From: Cryptomeria japonica
Lineage: Eukaryota > Streptophyta > Pinopsida > Cupressales > Cupressaceae
Assembly: GCF_030272615.1 (NCBI RefSeq)
Contig: NC_081405.1
Coordinates: 572,788,252-572,852,251, forward strand
Length of the DNA: 64,000 nucleotides
Direction of reading: 5' to 3'
Shown here: positions 11,702-23,533 of the stretch, piece by piece
How positions within the stretch are numbered: the stretch's first letter is position 1
How the letters are laid out: each line of letters starts with the position of its first letter
Made by a program: the position numbers and the translations under genes
Notes under the pieces: generated by a model
Told to the model about the DNA's origin: nothing
The model's database searches: none
What the model saw: only the letters and a program-made list of their open reading frames with translations

Positions 11702-14700
11702 TGTAATGCCCCGCCAGGAACCCTAAAGGAAAACACCACAACTAGGCAACTGAAGGGTGAAATAATTTTTTTTTTTAAAGACTAAGTGCATTAACTATAA
11801 CCATTGCATGTTTAATAACACAACAAAAGTCTAACATATGATTTCCTAAGGGTTACCAATGAAGATTAATCCTAGATTATATTAACACTATGGTTAATCC
11901 AATTGTCCACTTAATTAGATAAAGTAAATGCTTAAGTTCAAAACTACACATACATCTAAAATTCCACAATGAAAGAATAAAGTATTCCAATGAATTCAAT
12001 TTCCCATAAATCATTTATACATGAGATCAAAGCAACTGAATTAACATACATACCACTGACATAATATTACAATGTCCTTAAATACATGGCTTCCAATAAT
12101 ACCATAGATTACAAAGTTACAATATCAAGGTTACATAAAAGTCTGATACAATGACCACAAGGTCTCAACTGAACAATGATCTCGAACAAGAGATGGTACA
12201 TGAACCACAAACCAAGAAACAAAAGCAAAGCCTTTCCTTGCCTGAAGATACAATCCAGAACATCCGATGGGAAGTGGCACTACCACCCGACCATGTGATC
12301 CCGAAAAGGAGCCACCCCACCGTGCTAGGAGATAGTAGAAAACCCTCAAGCAAGCAAAGTAAGACAAGTACGAAAGGACTACAAGACTCCACAAACATCC
12401 ATGTACTCAACTCACAAAACACAAGTGACTCTAAGGAGAGAGTGTCATCATATGTCTTATGGTGGATACCATGGTGCAACCTCCATAGGTCCCGACCCCC
12501 ATCCTAGGTTTCTCCTGTTAACCTCTCCCGAGCCTCCAGTTCCAACTAAGTCTCATGTAGACCCTACCAATCCTTTCGTGAAGACAAGGTGGTAAGTTTG
12601 CCATTCCAGGCCTTCTCGTAGCATTATGAGCCCTGTATTAGCACTACACCTATGCACGAGGTACATTATCTTAATTAATATTTATCTCACTCCCCCCCAA
12701 TATATTATTAGGTTATCACTTTTTAATTGACTTTCGACAGGTTATCCTGTCATCCACTTCGGGCACGACCCCTACTCGAAAGCCACTCTCTCTCATAGGA
12801 CACTAATAGGAAAGGTCTCTCTACGAGAACTCTATGGCGAAACAAACAACCACAACTAATCCTGACAAAGCACAGGTGAAGGATACACAATCACTAACCC
12901 AAGATTGACCATTTGGACAAAACACACAATGGTTCACATCAACAAGGTTATACAACAACACCTGACCAAGGAGACATAATAACATAGGACACAATGACAA
13001 CACAACCAAAATTGCAATGAAATTAAGCTTGACTAAAAACACCATTTACACAAGATCCTAATACAGACAATCTTTTCTTAAAACAACCAAAAGCATAAAT
13101 AACTTGCAATTTAAGAATTTCCAGATAACAAGAATTTTCAACTATTTTAATACAAAGAAATCAAACTTGTCATTTGTCCAATAAAGTTAAATAAATTCAC
13201 ATATGAATTAATCTCCTAATGTGTTTACAACATAAATATGGAATCTAAAATTATAAGCTTTTCCTAAAATAACTAAATTCTGAATTAAATATTTATATAA
13301 ACAAAAATCTTTACTTATCAATTTCTCACATTTATATTTTACCAAAAACCTCATTTTAAATCAACTATATATATATATATATAAATATCTATTTAAATAT
13401 ATACATATATTTATTAAAACAATTATATTTTTATTTTATTTTATTTCTTTGAAATCAAAATTAAAAAAAATAAATTTAAATTTAATTTAATCTTTTTTTA
13501 TTGGCCACCCTAAGGTAGCGGTACTACCCTATGGCAGCCAACGCTACCAATGGTAGCGCTGCTGCCCTATGGTAGCAGCCGCTACCTTTGGGTAGCGTAG
13601 TTGCCTTAAAGTAGCAGCCACTACCATTAGGTAGTGCTACGTGGGTAGAGGCAGTGCCTCCACACAAAAAAATTAATTAATTTTTTTTTTATATTTTAAT
13701 TTTTTTTTTCTTTTTCTAAAACATAAAAATGAATTCCAAATTCATTAGAAATTTTTTGACAGAATTGACACAAAATAAATATCCCAATTCAATAAATTCA
13801 TTCCATAGAATTTTATTCTAATTATTATTATTTTAATTTTTTTTTTTTTGATAACCCAATAAATTTAATTCTCAATTAAATTTATTTCTAAAGTAATCAA
13901 CTAATTTCACAGAGATGCCATTATTTAAAAGACTATCAGAACAAATCAAACAAGAGGGATAATTTCTCAAGTAAATACCCCTTTTTCACAAATCGTGCAA
14001 TTTCCATGCATCATAAAATCTTGACAAAATTTCCATAATAATTTTCAAAATTAAATTCTTCCCATGAACTAGAAATAATCATCAGGCATGAATTTTAAAT
14101 CAAAACCTGAATTAACCAGAAGAGGGTTTTGAATCTGACAAATGATTTACACACACATCATTCAGAGAAAAATAGAAATATTTTCTAAAAACCCACAACT
14201 AAGAAGTCATCCAACCTGGTATAGCTTTCCTGGAAGAAATCTATAGAAGAGCCCTAATCCTTTCAATAAACTTCCAATAAATTTCTTCACCTAAAACTCT
14301 TGACTTGTTTCCTGTGTACTAAAATAAAGACCTATTCCCCTATTTAAACTAAAATTCTAGGTTCAATAGCTTTTTCTCAAAAAACCTAAATTTAGAATAA
14401 AAGTAATTTTATTTTCTTTTCTAATTTTATAACAAAAGATAAGTTAACATGCAATAATTAAAAATCATTTTTCTTTCTTTTCTTTTTTCATGCAAATTAA
14501 TTAATTTTCTAAATAAAGAATTAAAACAATACTTTAATTCTAATTAATTCTTTTATTCATTTATTTATTAATCCTTTTATTTATTTATTATTTAAAATTT
14601 AGGAAACAATAAATATAATTAATCTAATTTATTTTTCCACTAAAATTTCAATAAAATATATTTCTAATATCATGCAGCTTGCAACTTAATTTAATTATTT

Positions 14701-15411
14701 CTTTTAATTAACTAAATTTATAATCTCAATGCATAAACAATTCAACTATGAGACAATTCCATAAACTTAATTAATTAATTAATTCAAATCCACAAAAACA
14801 CACAACTGAGCAAATCAAAGCAAAGACTCATAAGAAGATCAAATGACAAAATACGAAGGCCGAACTAACTGACAGGACGACCAACTGACGACACTCACAC
14901 GAGTGTAACTGAGTAAAATAGGGTCAAATACTATCTCCTCCACTTCCATTGAAAAATATAAGGCACACTCAAACCTGTGAAGCTAGGTGGAGACGACACC
15001 TCGTACCTACTCGGTACTTGTACCTGCAATATCCTGCATCACCGAACCACACATGCATATATATAATATAGAAAACACGGTATACACAGATGAAGGAGAA
15101 TCGCGACGTTCCCTGTCTCACCGAAATGAGTGAAGGAAAATCGTCCCCTTGCATCCAATACATTTGCAGACACACAACATATAATTCCACATTGCATAAA
15201 TAAAGTAAAATGTCAGTACATAGCAATACTCCATAAAAATGCCATACATTACAAGTACATAATACTACAAATAAGTCATGCATCTCATATCCAGATAAAG
15301 CATGAAATAATGTCATATAAGTCTGAAAACCACAACATGGTAATGTATCCACTAAAAGTAAACAATAATAAAATATGAGTCTAATGAGTTCAAACGAGTA
15401 GGGGTACTACA
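11702..15411 (-). mobile_element. 3.7-kb solo LTR
   Basis: Read on the minus strand it starts TGTAGTACCCCTACTCG and ends GGCGGGGCATTACA. It is flanked by ATTTG on the left (11697-11701) and ACTTG on the right (15412-15416), a 5-bp target duplication with one transition. No internal domain, PBS or second LTR is visible, so it is best read as a solo LTR left by LTR-LTR recombination. LTRs of this size are typical of some gypsy lineages; lineage not assigned. Open frames up to 127 codons inside it have no recognisable product. Confidence 0.75.
13505..13645. repeat. GGTAGC/GCTACC short-palindrome cluster
   Basis: A GC-rich island inside the AT-rich LTR. About ten GGTAGC or GCTACC words lie within 140 bp, many paired as small inverted repeats such as GCTACCAATGGTAGC and GGTAGCAGCCGCTACC. 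It could form several competing hairpins. Confidence 0.8.
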
Positions 15412-15416
15412 ACTTG

Positions 15417-15725
15417 TGGTAAGAAATCTAACCCTTTTTTTGTTTTGAACTCTTAAATGGATATGCTAATGAGATTAATGTATAGCTAGAGACAAATGGG
15501 CGGTCTTGTTAAAATTTTAGACAAAAGATTGAAATGCATTTTCAAAATGGTTATTAAGCATGTTTTTTAGTGGGTGTTGGATGACAATTTCTTGGAAGTA
15601 AATAATTGTAATATGCTAAATTTTGATATTTCTTCAATGCTTATGATAGTTATGTTTAATTTTGGGGAAGACAAAATATTTCATAAATAAAATCACAACT
15701 ATTTTGATTTGAAGTTGGGTTTTTA
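15417..15725. other. unassigned DNA
   Basis: No feature recognised. Confidence 0.4.
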
Positions 15726-15858
15726 GGTAGTCTTGAAGCTAATACTATGGAAGTATTATATGACATAGGTGTACCACCTCTGGATGAGACTCTAATAGCT
15801 AGTAATGGAGTTGTTTGGGCACAATGGAGGACTTTTATCTCAATCAAACAACCATAAA
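15726..15858 (+). pseudogene. possible cytochrome P450 fragment
   Basis: An open stretch of about 43 codons reads ...GVPPLDETLIASNG followed by VVWAQWRTFI. The order 'SNG..WA..R' resembles the helix-C WxxxR region of plant P450s (W-A-Q-W-R here). Nothing upstream or downstream gives a heme-binding loop or other P450 motif. If real it is a decayed scrap of a host gene; the match is short and may be chance. Confidence 0.25.
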
Positions 15859-16985
15859 ATAAAATCTCATAGAAATAAAATCGTTTAAGATATACACTTT
15901 TTGAAACAATATTTAAGATTTAAAGCGACTAAAGGAACAATCTAACTTGACTCGTTTGTAACTAAATGCTTTGAATACACTTAAGTTTTGCTTATTAGAG
16001 GTCTATCTTCTTTTTGCTTAGATATTTAGAATAAAACAAACCACCTTGGATATGAGCTAATTTTATATTATTGTATAAACTATTAAATAAACATGATTTT
16101 TTTTTATAATCCTCTATAATATATATCAACTTCAATTTCTCTAAGAATTTAATAACTTGTATATTTTTAAATATTTTATGATTCAAAAAATGATCTACTA
16201 AATCATCATTTACTAATAAACTAATATTAATTTTTATAAATTAAACAACAAAATAAAATAAATCTTAAATTATTTCAATTAAAATAAAACTAATCTCAAA
16301 TAAATACAAAATTTCTTAAAAATGAATGTAAATAAAACAAACTAATTTTAAATAGACAAGAAATTAATGTCGTTCTCAAATTTTTATGCCTTTCTAATTT
16401 GGAGTGTTTAGTCTCTCGGACATCTTAAGATAAATAAAATAACTCTTTAAATAAAACAATTCTTTAAATAAAAATTAAAAAATAAGATAAATAAAATAAA
16501 ACTAATCTCAAATAAATACAAAATAATTCTTAAAAAGATAATATAAATAAAATTAAATAAACTAATTTTAATTAGAGAAGAAGTTATTGTCGCTCTCAAT
16601 TTTTTTTGTCTCAAAATTTTCAACCAAAATTCTCACTTGCCCTACCTAATCAATATTTTATAATAATTAAAAAAAATATGTTACCGACATAAATGTCGAC
16701 ATCAACGCGGGATTTTTAGGGTCACGGAACTATGGAAGCACTATAATATTCAAATAATGATCTTTCTAATCGAACAGGAATAAAGTGATGAAATACACTA
16801 GCATAAGATTCATTATTGGAAATAGACGTGCATTTAAAATTGTGCTTGAAGATATTAATATGTCACTCCTTGTTGCTATGAGGATCAAACATTTAAATTG
16901 AAAATATATTTTAATCAATTAGATTGATTTTACAGATTTTAAAATATTATATTATAGATTACACTTTCTTGATATAAAATCAAAA

Positions 16986-17019
<34 letters not shown>

Positions 17020-18099
17020 GAAGATTGTATTTCATTCATTTAATATATATTTTTCATTAAGATTGATAAAATATGAATTCAAGGAGAAACGATGAGTGAG
17101 GTGTCTTTAAATTGAAAATGTTAAAGAGTATAAATAATTTAGCGGGAAGGGTATATTTTAAATAATGATTATTTGAAAATTTTGTAGATTTTTTTGGTAA
17201 ATCTATTATAAATAAACATAATTATATGTATGATTTAAAATAAAATATCAAAAATTAAATTTTAGAATGGATGACAATAATTTTCCATGTACTAATTTTT
17301 GTAATTCAAAGATCTAGACTTTCTTATAATTATATAGTTTGTATAATGATTCAATTTCTAATTTTTTGTATTAAAATTTGTAACTTTTAAACAAAGATAT
17401 CGAGATGAACACGAAATAAAAATAAATAGTCAATTTTTCAATTAAAATATGTAACTTTTACATAAAGATTTTGAAATGAAACTAAGTATTAAAAATAAAT
17501 AGCCTCTAGTATAATGAGGTGATTATGACCCAAATTCTTATATACAATATTATGATTCTTATGCATCAATATACACATCTTCATTTTATTGAATCTCCCT
17601 ATAAATGAAAACGATAAGTATTTAACAGTAAATGGCCTTTACAACATTATTCATAACAATGAATATAATTGAAAATAAATACAATACCCTTCTTAAATTT
17701 TTTCTAGGCTAGAACATTAATTTTCAATTAACTATCAATTAATCTAGATAAATGAGTTGAGTTTAGATGTGGACTTGGATTTAGAATTGCAATGAAAAAA
17801 AGAAAAATAAATGTGTACCTTGATGTTAGAAACAAGGAGATTGATTTGACTATATGATAGAGATCTAATTTATAGAATTTGAGTCTAGATCTAAAAATAG
17901 GTCCAATTGTGATGAATGAAAATTGTGAACTTTAGAAATGAACACAAAAACCTAAATGAAGGTCATAAACATAGCCTTGAACCCAATATAAGTGTCATCA
18001 TAAGCCAAAAATTATGTCCTTGAACTTTTTTTTGTCCTTGAACCTTTTTTCGTAATCTTAAACCCTGATCTTTTGAAGTTCAACATATATAAAAATAAC
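15859..18099. other. unassigned very AT-rich DNA
   Basis: No gene recognised. It holds short (TA)n near 16991-17019. Part of it should be pol sequence of the minus-strand host gypsy element, continuing leftward from 18100, but I could not read it. Confidence 0.4.
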
Positions 18100-18217
18100 A
18101 TTGTTGGTACTAAAAAAGTAGTTAGAACTTATTATCTAATAACTAATCTTTTTTATTGGAGGAAAACCCTTAGGTACATTATCTTACACAATATCATGAA
18201 AATCTTCTAATAGATCT
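18100..18217 (-). pseudogene. RT N-terminal fragment of the host-layer gypsy element
   Basis: Minus strand reads DLLEDFHDIV*DNVPKGFPP then IKKISY. This matches the conserved start of chromovirus-type gypsy reverse transcriptase, where such a segment precedes the 'H.IDLIPG' region. It contains in-frame stops. The frame runs straight into the insertion site of the 18218-26445 element and resumes on its other side as EDILVEV, which would give ...EV*DLLEDF after removal of the insert. This continuity shows that the two flanks were once one element. Confidence 0.65.
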
Positions 18218-19313
18218 TGTAGCGTCCTAAAATTGTACCCTTTGCAATTCAATCACATTTGGGTCTTCACCTTAGTGTTTGCACCCGTCGGCCCGATTAT
18301 GCTCGTGCACATCACAAATGGCATCTAAACTCAAATTGCACCTCACACAGCACCCTGTGCCTGCCCCAAAATAGGGTAGGACCATGGTGCCACACCATAG
18401 TCCTCCCTAAATTGGGCCCAATTTGATCCCTTGGTCCTATTTCAAAATTGAGCAGTATTTCCCTCTCTATGTCAGCTTATGTCGGAAAATTAGCCGATTT
18501 TATTGACGAGCAAGTATATAAATAGGTTTTCCCCTCTCATTTGATGGAGACACACACATGATATCAAACATACATGAGATCAAGCATTCAAGCAATTGAG
18601 CATCATCAGTCTTCTTTCAACTTAGGAGCAACAATAAAGTCAAGTTTAAAGCATTGAAGGAGACACTATTCATCCTATTTTGTTGAAGACTTCCTAAAAC
18701 CTAATTCCATGTGTAGGCAAGAAAAACTTCACAAGGAGGTATCATAATTCATTTTTCAGTCATAATTCAACATCTCCCTGAGAAGGAGATCCTTTCCTTT
18801 TAGTCATTTCAATTTCATGGTTAATTCCAAAACTGGGGTTTGACCTAAGGCAAACCCCTATTCCCAACACATTTCCCTTTCTTTTTGTGTGCAGGAAACA
18901 TAGATTAGGCTTCATTCATAGCAACAAATCATCTCCCTTTGGTGTGTGAAAAGTTTGGAGGATTGTTGTGATGCACCACGATCCCGACAATTATTGAGTA
19001 GTTTTTCGGAGCAGGTCCAATTCAACTTACATTGCTTAATTCCAGGTGCACACCAAAATCCTGCGACTGTAGCTCATTGTTTTCATTCTTTTACCATCAT
19101 TTTCAATATTTTACATAATTTAAGCACTTCAACTCACAAAAGAGGAAACCCCCTTCAATCAAAATTCACTTAGCATTTAGTCTTGGTCTAATTCATGACT
19201 AGATCTAGTGAATTCCCCATCCTCTTTTGAATGTAAAGGCCCTAAACAAAAAATATCTCTAGTGGTCTTCATTCCTTAGATGAAACCCTAGGGAATCATT
19301 TTTCCCCTTCACA
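18218..19313 (+). repeat. 5' LTR of the gag-only gypsy element
   Basis: Starts TGTAGCGTCCTAAAATTG and ends CCCCTTCACA. A TATA box TATATAAATA lies at 18515-18524. It carries an imperfect inverted repeat at 18378-18404 that is absent from the 3' LTR, which lacks about 37 bases there. Confidence 0.8.
18515..18524 (+). promoter_or_regulatory. TATA box of the gag-only gypsy 5' LTR
   Basis: TATATAAATA, with a counterpart GTATAAAAAGG at the same place in the 3' LTR (about 25616-25626). It divides U3 from the presumed R region. Confidence 0.65.
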
Positions 19314-19501
19314 TTTTGGTGAACCTGACATGTCCTATGCTAGCTTTTGATTTTTTTTTTTAGATATGAGTGTTTATGTAATTTACAATTCACATTTTCA
19401 TTTTCCCCTTCACATTTTGGTGAACCTGACATGTCCTATGCTAGCTTTTGATTTTTGTTTTTAGATATGAGTGTTTATGTAATTTACAATTCACATTTTC
19501 A
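19300..19501 (+). repeat. 101-bp tandem duplication spanning LTR end and PBS
   Basis: The block from TTTTCCCCTTCACA through the PBS-like TTTTGGTGAACCTGAC to TTCACATTTTCA occurs twice back to back (19300-19400, 19401-19501), nearly identical. The element therefore has two copies of its LTR terminus plus PBS. Confidence 0.9.
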
Positions 19502-20060
19502 TTTACAAGTCTGATTTCCATGCAAATTTTAAAAATTTAGAGGTTAATTTCATTAAAACCCTATTTTTTTAAATTTCAAAGTTGAATTTGTGATTTGTTT
19601 AATTTGGATTCTCTTTCTTTTACACAATTACGATACCTTCAACATACACTACATCTCTTTGGCCTCCTTAAATTTTCACTTGCAAGTCAAATTTCACATT
19701 TAAATTTTAAAATTAAGTGGTTAAATGAAAAAACCCTAATTTTGAAATTTTTTGTGAGTAGTTTAAAATTTGAATTTATCATTTTGGAGTGGCTTCAAAT
19801 TCAAAATTGCAATCTTGGATCTAATTTCAAATTTAAATTTTAAAATTAAGTGGTTAATTAAAATTACCCTAATTTTTAAATTTAAATTAATCCTGTGCAA
19901 AATTTCAACATTACATCTAATTTAAATTTTTTTAAATTAAGTGGTTCCTTTTACAAGACCCTAATTTTGAATCCCTTGTGCATAATTTTAAATTTAAATT
20001 TTTAAAATTAAAAGGTTGTTTTTACAAATCCCTAGTTTTAAATTTAAATTTATTTGTGGG
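19502..20060 (+). repeat. AT-rich leader with a recurring 'AAATTTAAATTTTAAAATTAA' block
   Basis: At least five diverged copies of a unit built from AAATTTAAATTTT, AAAATTAAGTGGTT and ACCCTAATTTT, spaced about 100-150 bp. This is the untranslated leader between PBS and gag. The open frames in it (19595-19843 and the first part of 19978-20472) are repeat-derived. Confidence 0.7.
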
Positions 20061-20289
20061 TTGCACAATTTTTCACAATTATTTCTACCTTCTCAATAAA
20101 TTTGCTTATCTAATTGAGGAATCATATTTTCTAAAATTTTGCATTATTCAATTGTTGTTGATTCAAGTTTCAAATTTCAAAATTCCAACTTCCCTCCCTT
20201 GGTGCATGAGTTTTACTACTATTAGTCCAACCTATATTTTCCTCGTGAGAAGAAGTTGTAGAATTAAGGTTTCCCAAGGTTTAATTACC

Positions 20290-20940
20290 GAGGAGATGGA
20301 GCCTAATTTGGATAACTTATTCCATGAGGAAAATGGTGGTTCTAGAAATCCTTTAAATGTCCCCATTTATCCTCATTCTTTATATAATTCCCATGAAATG
20401 GATAAATCACTAACTAGGGTTTCCATTGACCAATTGGTGAAGACTGACAATGAATTTGAAAATCTTAAATAATGGATGAGTCGACAATACCCGAAAAGTG
20501 AAGCTCTTCCATTATTTGAAGGATTAAAAAGAATGATTCAAAATGATAAACTTGGTGTTGGTATCTTGTGTGGTATTGCTCATATTGTTGATTCTAATAT
20601 TATGCCTATAAAGAGTTGTGCTGAAGTCCTCGGTTATACACAACCTCCTGGTCAAGTTAATCACTCCATTCCCTTGACTACCCCTATGGCTAGTGTTTCT
20701 AAATTTACATCCAACATCATGGCTACTTCTATTCAAAATGTCATACCTACAAGTTTTAGTCAAGGGGGCAACTCCTCTAATCATAATTCTTTCATCCCTC
20801 CTCAAGTGAGTCTTCCATTTGTTACCCAATCCTCTCCAATACCTACTTATCATAGAGTTCCACCTCCTTATTCTCAACCCCCGCCTTCCTATAACAACAT
20901 CCCTCCTTATTCTCAACTCCCACTTTTAGACAACAACATC
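20290..20940 (+). pseudogene. gag N-terminal part of the gag-only gypsy element
   Basis: One frame runs MEPNLDNLFHEENG ... QLVKTDNEFENLK, a TAA stop at 20470 (CAA would restore Gln), then WMSRQYPKSEALPLFEG and a Pro/Tyr/Ser-rich stretch (PPPYSQPPPSYNN). The solo LTR at 20941 cuts this proline-rich region. After the LTR the frame resumes as NNITPPSFNNVTPPSQ. This precedes the gag core and resembles the low-complexity N-terminal part of plant gypsy Gag. No catalytic role is expected. Confidence 0.6.
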
Positions 20941-21746
20941 TGTTAGGATTCCCACAGATACTGAGAGGGGGGGGTTGAATCAGTATCTAACCGGTATATG
21001 AAATTTCTTAACTTAAAACATGCAGAACATATTAATATTGTGTACCGGTAAGCAGAAAGCAATGTAGTAAATAGAGATAAAAACAACCACATGAAAAACA
21101 CACCATAACACAAGGATTTAATGAGGAAACCTAGTGTGGGAAAAACCTTAGTGGGATTTTTGACCCACAATATTCACTTACTGGCCAATAAGAGAATATT
21201 ACTGCTACAAGAGGGGCCTGCACATGCAGGAAGGCCAACTGCCTAGAGCTCACTGCTCAAATACAAAATGGGAAGTCTCACTGACTTACAAAATGGATTA
21301 TACAAATCTAGTGTCTTGTACTGCTTCAAAATAGCAACTGTAATGCCAGATCCAATACCGGTTTCTGCTCTACTTTTTACATAAACCCTTAACCTATAAT
21401 TCACATAATAGGTCTGCCTTATTTCACCTAATTACATTCCTTTTTCTTACTTACAAATGTTCTACAATGATCTCTCTTATATAAGAGTCATTTTACAACT
21501 TGCCAAGTCGGCTTACAATGATTTTACAAATAATAAACAAAATATATTACAACAAAAATCCTATCGGCCTTTGTGCCGGTATGCTTCCTTTCACTGCCGG
21601 TGCTGGTGACCTGAGTGCCGATGTAGAGTCTGATCTTGCTAGTGCTGGTGAACTATCTTGCTAGTGTCATAGGATTGTAAGGTTGCCATCAATGACAAAA
21701 CCTTCAATCATCTACAATGTCTCATTGGAGTGTGCATATGCCAACA
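20941..21746 (-). mobile_element. copia-type solo LTR inside gypsy gag
   Basis: 806 bp, plus strand TGTTAGGATTCC ... CATATGCCAACA. It has a perfect 5-bp target duplication ACATC (20936-20940, 21747-21751). It shares with the copia LTRs at 45556, 51163, 52224, 53834 and 60958 the homopolymer next to 'gagagg' (G8 at 20967-20974), the 'agagctcactgctc' block and a 'gtgggaaaaacc' block. A TATA-like TATATAAG (minus strand, near 21477-21486) is present. No internal sequence remains. Confidence 0.9.
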
Positions 21747-22410
21747 ACATCACCCCTCCTTCATTCAATAATGTCACCCCTCCTTCTCAATCCAACATGT
21801 CCAATTTCAATCCTTCTACCGAAGCTACAATCAATAATCTAGCCTAAATAGTGCCCTCCTTACAACAATAAATCACTTCTATGAATCAATCTAAGTATAT
21901 AGTGTGCCCAAATTTGATGTAGCGAGTCCATTATCCAATGACATTGTTTGAGCCGTCCCTCCTAAACATGTGGAAGTCCCTCAATTAGAACTTTATAATG
22001 GAAAAGGTGACCCTTTGACTCATGTAAAAATATTTCAAACTTTGTGTAGTGACTTTGCTCATGACCAAAGATTGTTAGCTAAATTGTTTACTAAAACATT
22101 AAGGAATAAAGCTTTGCAATGGTATTGTTCTTTGCCTCCTTATTCTGTTACTTCTTTTCACCAATTGGCTAATGCTTTTATTCAACACTTCCACAATAAT
22201 ATTGGTCCTAAGATCACTTTGACTGATTTGATGCATTCTAAGCAAGGTGTTAAAGAAAAAGTGATTGATTTTATTGGTAGATATAACAATTTGTATTCTC
22301 AAATTTCTTTTCCTGTGCTTGATCAAGATATTCAAATAATTTTCATTTCTAATTTGCAAAAAGATATTAGGGATAGACTTCTCTTTTCTGAGTTTACTTC
22401 CTTTACGTAG
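21747..22410 (+). pseudogene. gag core (Retrotrans_gag-like) of the gag-only gypsy element
   Basis: Key segment LELYNGKGDPLTHVKIFQTL ... NKALQWYCSLPPYSV ... FIQHFHNNI. This is the pattern of plant Ty3/gypsy Gag capsid (PFxxxxDPxxHVxxF, A..WY..LP...I.S...L...F...F). It is preceded by several stops (21840-21965) and one frame change near 21950. The 146-codon open core itself is uninterrupted. Capsid function for packaging is inferred from the family. Confidence 0.75.
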
Positions 22411-22442
22411 TTCTTCACAACTATCATCTTACTATGAGTTAA

Positions 22443-23080
22443 TTGGAACAATCATCTTCAATGGCTTCGAGTGATAAAAGTGAAAGTTCTCAACAACCTT
22501 TTGTGTTGTTCAAATCGAATAAGGGATTCATCAAATTCAATGACAACAACAACACTGAAGTAGAAACCGCAACAACAAGTGTGCCTCCTTTTTCCAAATA
22601 CTTTAGAAAAGAATTCACTCCTCTTAATGAATCTTTGCATAGTATTATGTCACAATTGTTACAAAGGAATGTGTTGAAACTTCCCCTATTAAACCAATTG
22701 ATACAATTAATCCTTTTCTGACTTCTTATGATGCCAAAGCCTTTTGCCAATATCATCGTGAACACAATCATGACACTAAAAAATGTTATTCCTTAAGGAG
22801 TAAGATTCAAGACTTGATTGATAATAATACTATTTCTGTGGCTAGTGTGAATGATAAGGGAAACAAATATGTCACTCCTCCTAACCAAAATCTTCAAATC
22901 TCCACTAATCCTTTACTATTCCATTCTACTAATGTGATTGAAATTGAAAAATGTGCCTATTCTCCTAATGATGTTGGTCTTGAATCTAACAATGTGGTGA
23001 ACCTTATTGATAAAAATGAACTACCAAAGGACTTGTTTATTACATTTCATCCTAGTGAGACCATTAAAGAACCTGATTGA
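22443..23080 (+). pseudogene. gag C-terminal part with a CxxH...C knuckle
   Basis: Two overlapping frames cover a Ser/Asn-rich linker and then CQYHREHNHDTKKCYSLRS (about 22742-22800). That is the CxxHxxxxHxxxxC-like knuckle found after Gag in Tat/Athila-type plant gypsy elements. A frame change is needed near 22680. It continues as KIQDLIDNNTISV and further hydrophilic sequence. Confidence 0.6.
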
Positions 23081-23085
23081 CCTTT

Positions 23086-23533
23086 ATATATTGCTACAAA
23101 GATCAAGGGAATTCCCTCATGAGGGATTCTTATTGATCCTTCTTGTATGGTTAATGTTATCACTGAATAATTTCTCTATACTTTGCAATTGCATCAAGTG
23201 AGATATGATAAATTTGATGTGATAGTTAAAGTCTTTGATGGTTTCACTTGTCCCACTATTGGTTCTATTACACATCCTATTGAGGTTAGCACTAAATGCT
23301 TAGATGTTGTCTTTGCTATCATTCCTACATCTGATCAATTTTGTGTGAAGTTGGGATATCCTTGGCTCTCTTCCATAAAAGCAATCGCTTCTACTATTCA
23401 TAAGTGTTTGAAATTTCCTCATGATGGTAAAATCATAACTGTTGATCATAACATGTATCAACCTACAATGAGGAATGAAGATGTTTTTCTTAATTATTTT
23501 TTGGTTCGAACAATTCCAACCTCTTCAGCCTAG
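23086..23533 (+). pseudogene. degenerate retropepsin-like protease
   Basis: Reads GILIDPSCMVNVIT, a stop, then QLHQVRYDKFDVIVKVFDGF ... DQFCVKLGYPWL. The layout is that of a plant gypsy aspartic protease, including the LGYPWL block seen as LGRPWI in the intact relative at 40005. The active-site triplet expected as D-G/S-G reads D-P-S, so catalysis is unlikely. Two TGA/TAA stops lie before 23183. Confidence 0.65.

Noticed and set aside
12131-13045. Overlapping ORFs of 74-118 codons on both strands
   Set aside because: They lie within the 3.7-kb solo LTR, overlap each other and have no motif.
18218-18218. 7-bp target duplication TAGATCT for the gag-only element
   Set aside because: If the LTR ends in CACA/CATA, as the 5' LTR shows, the duplication is the normal 5 bp GATCT.
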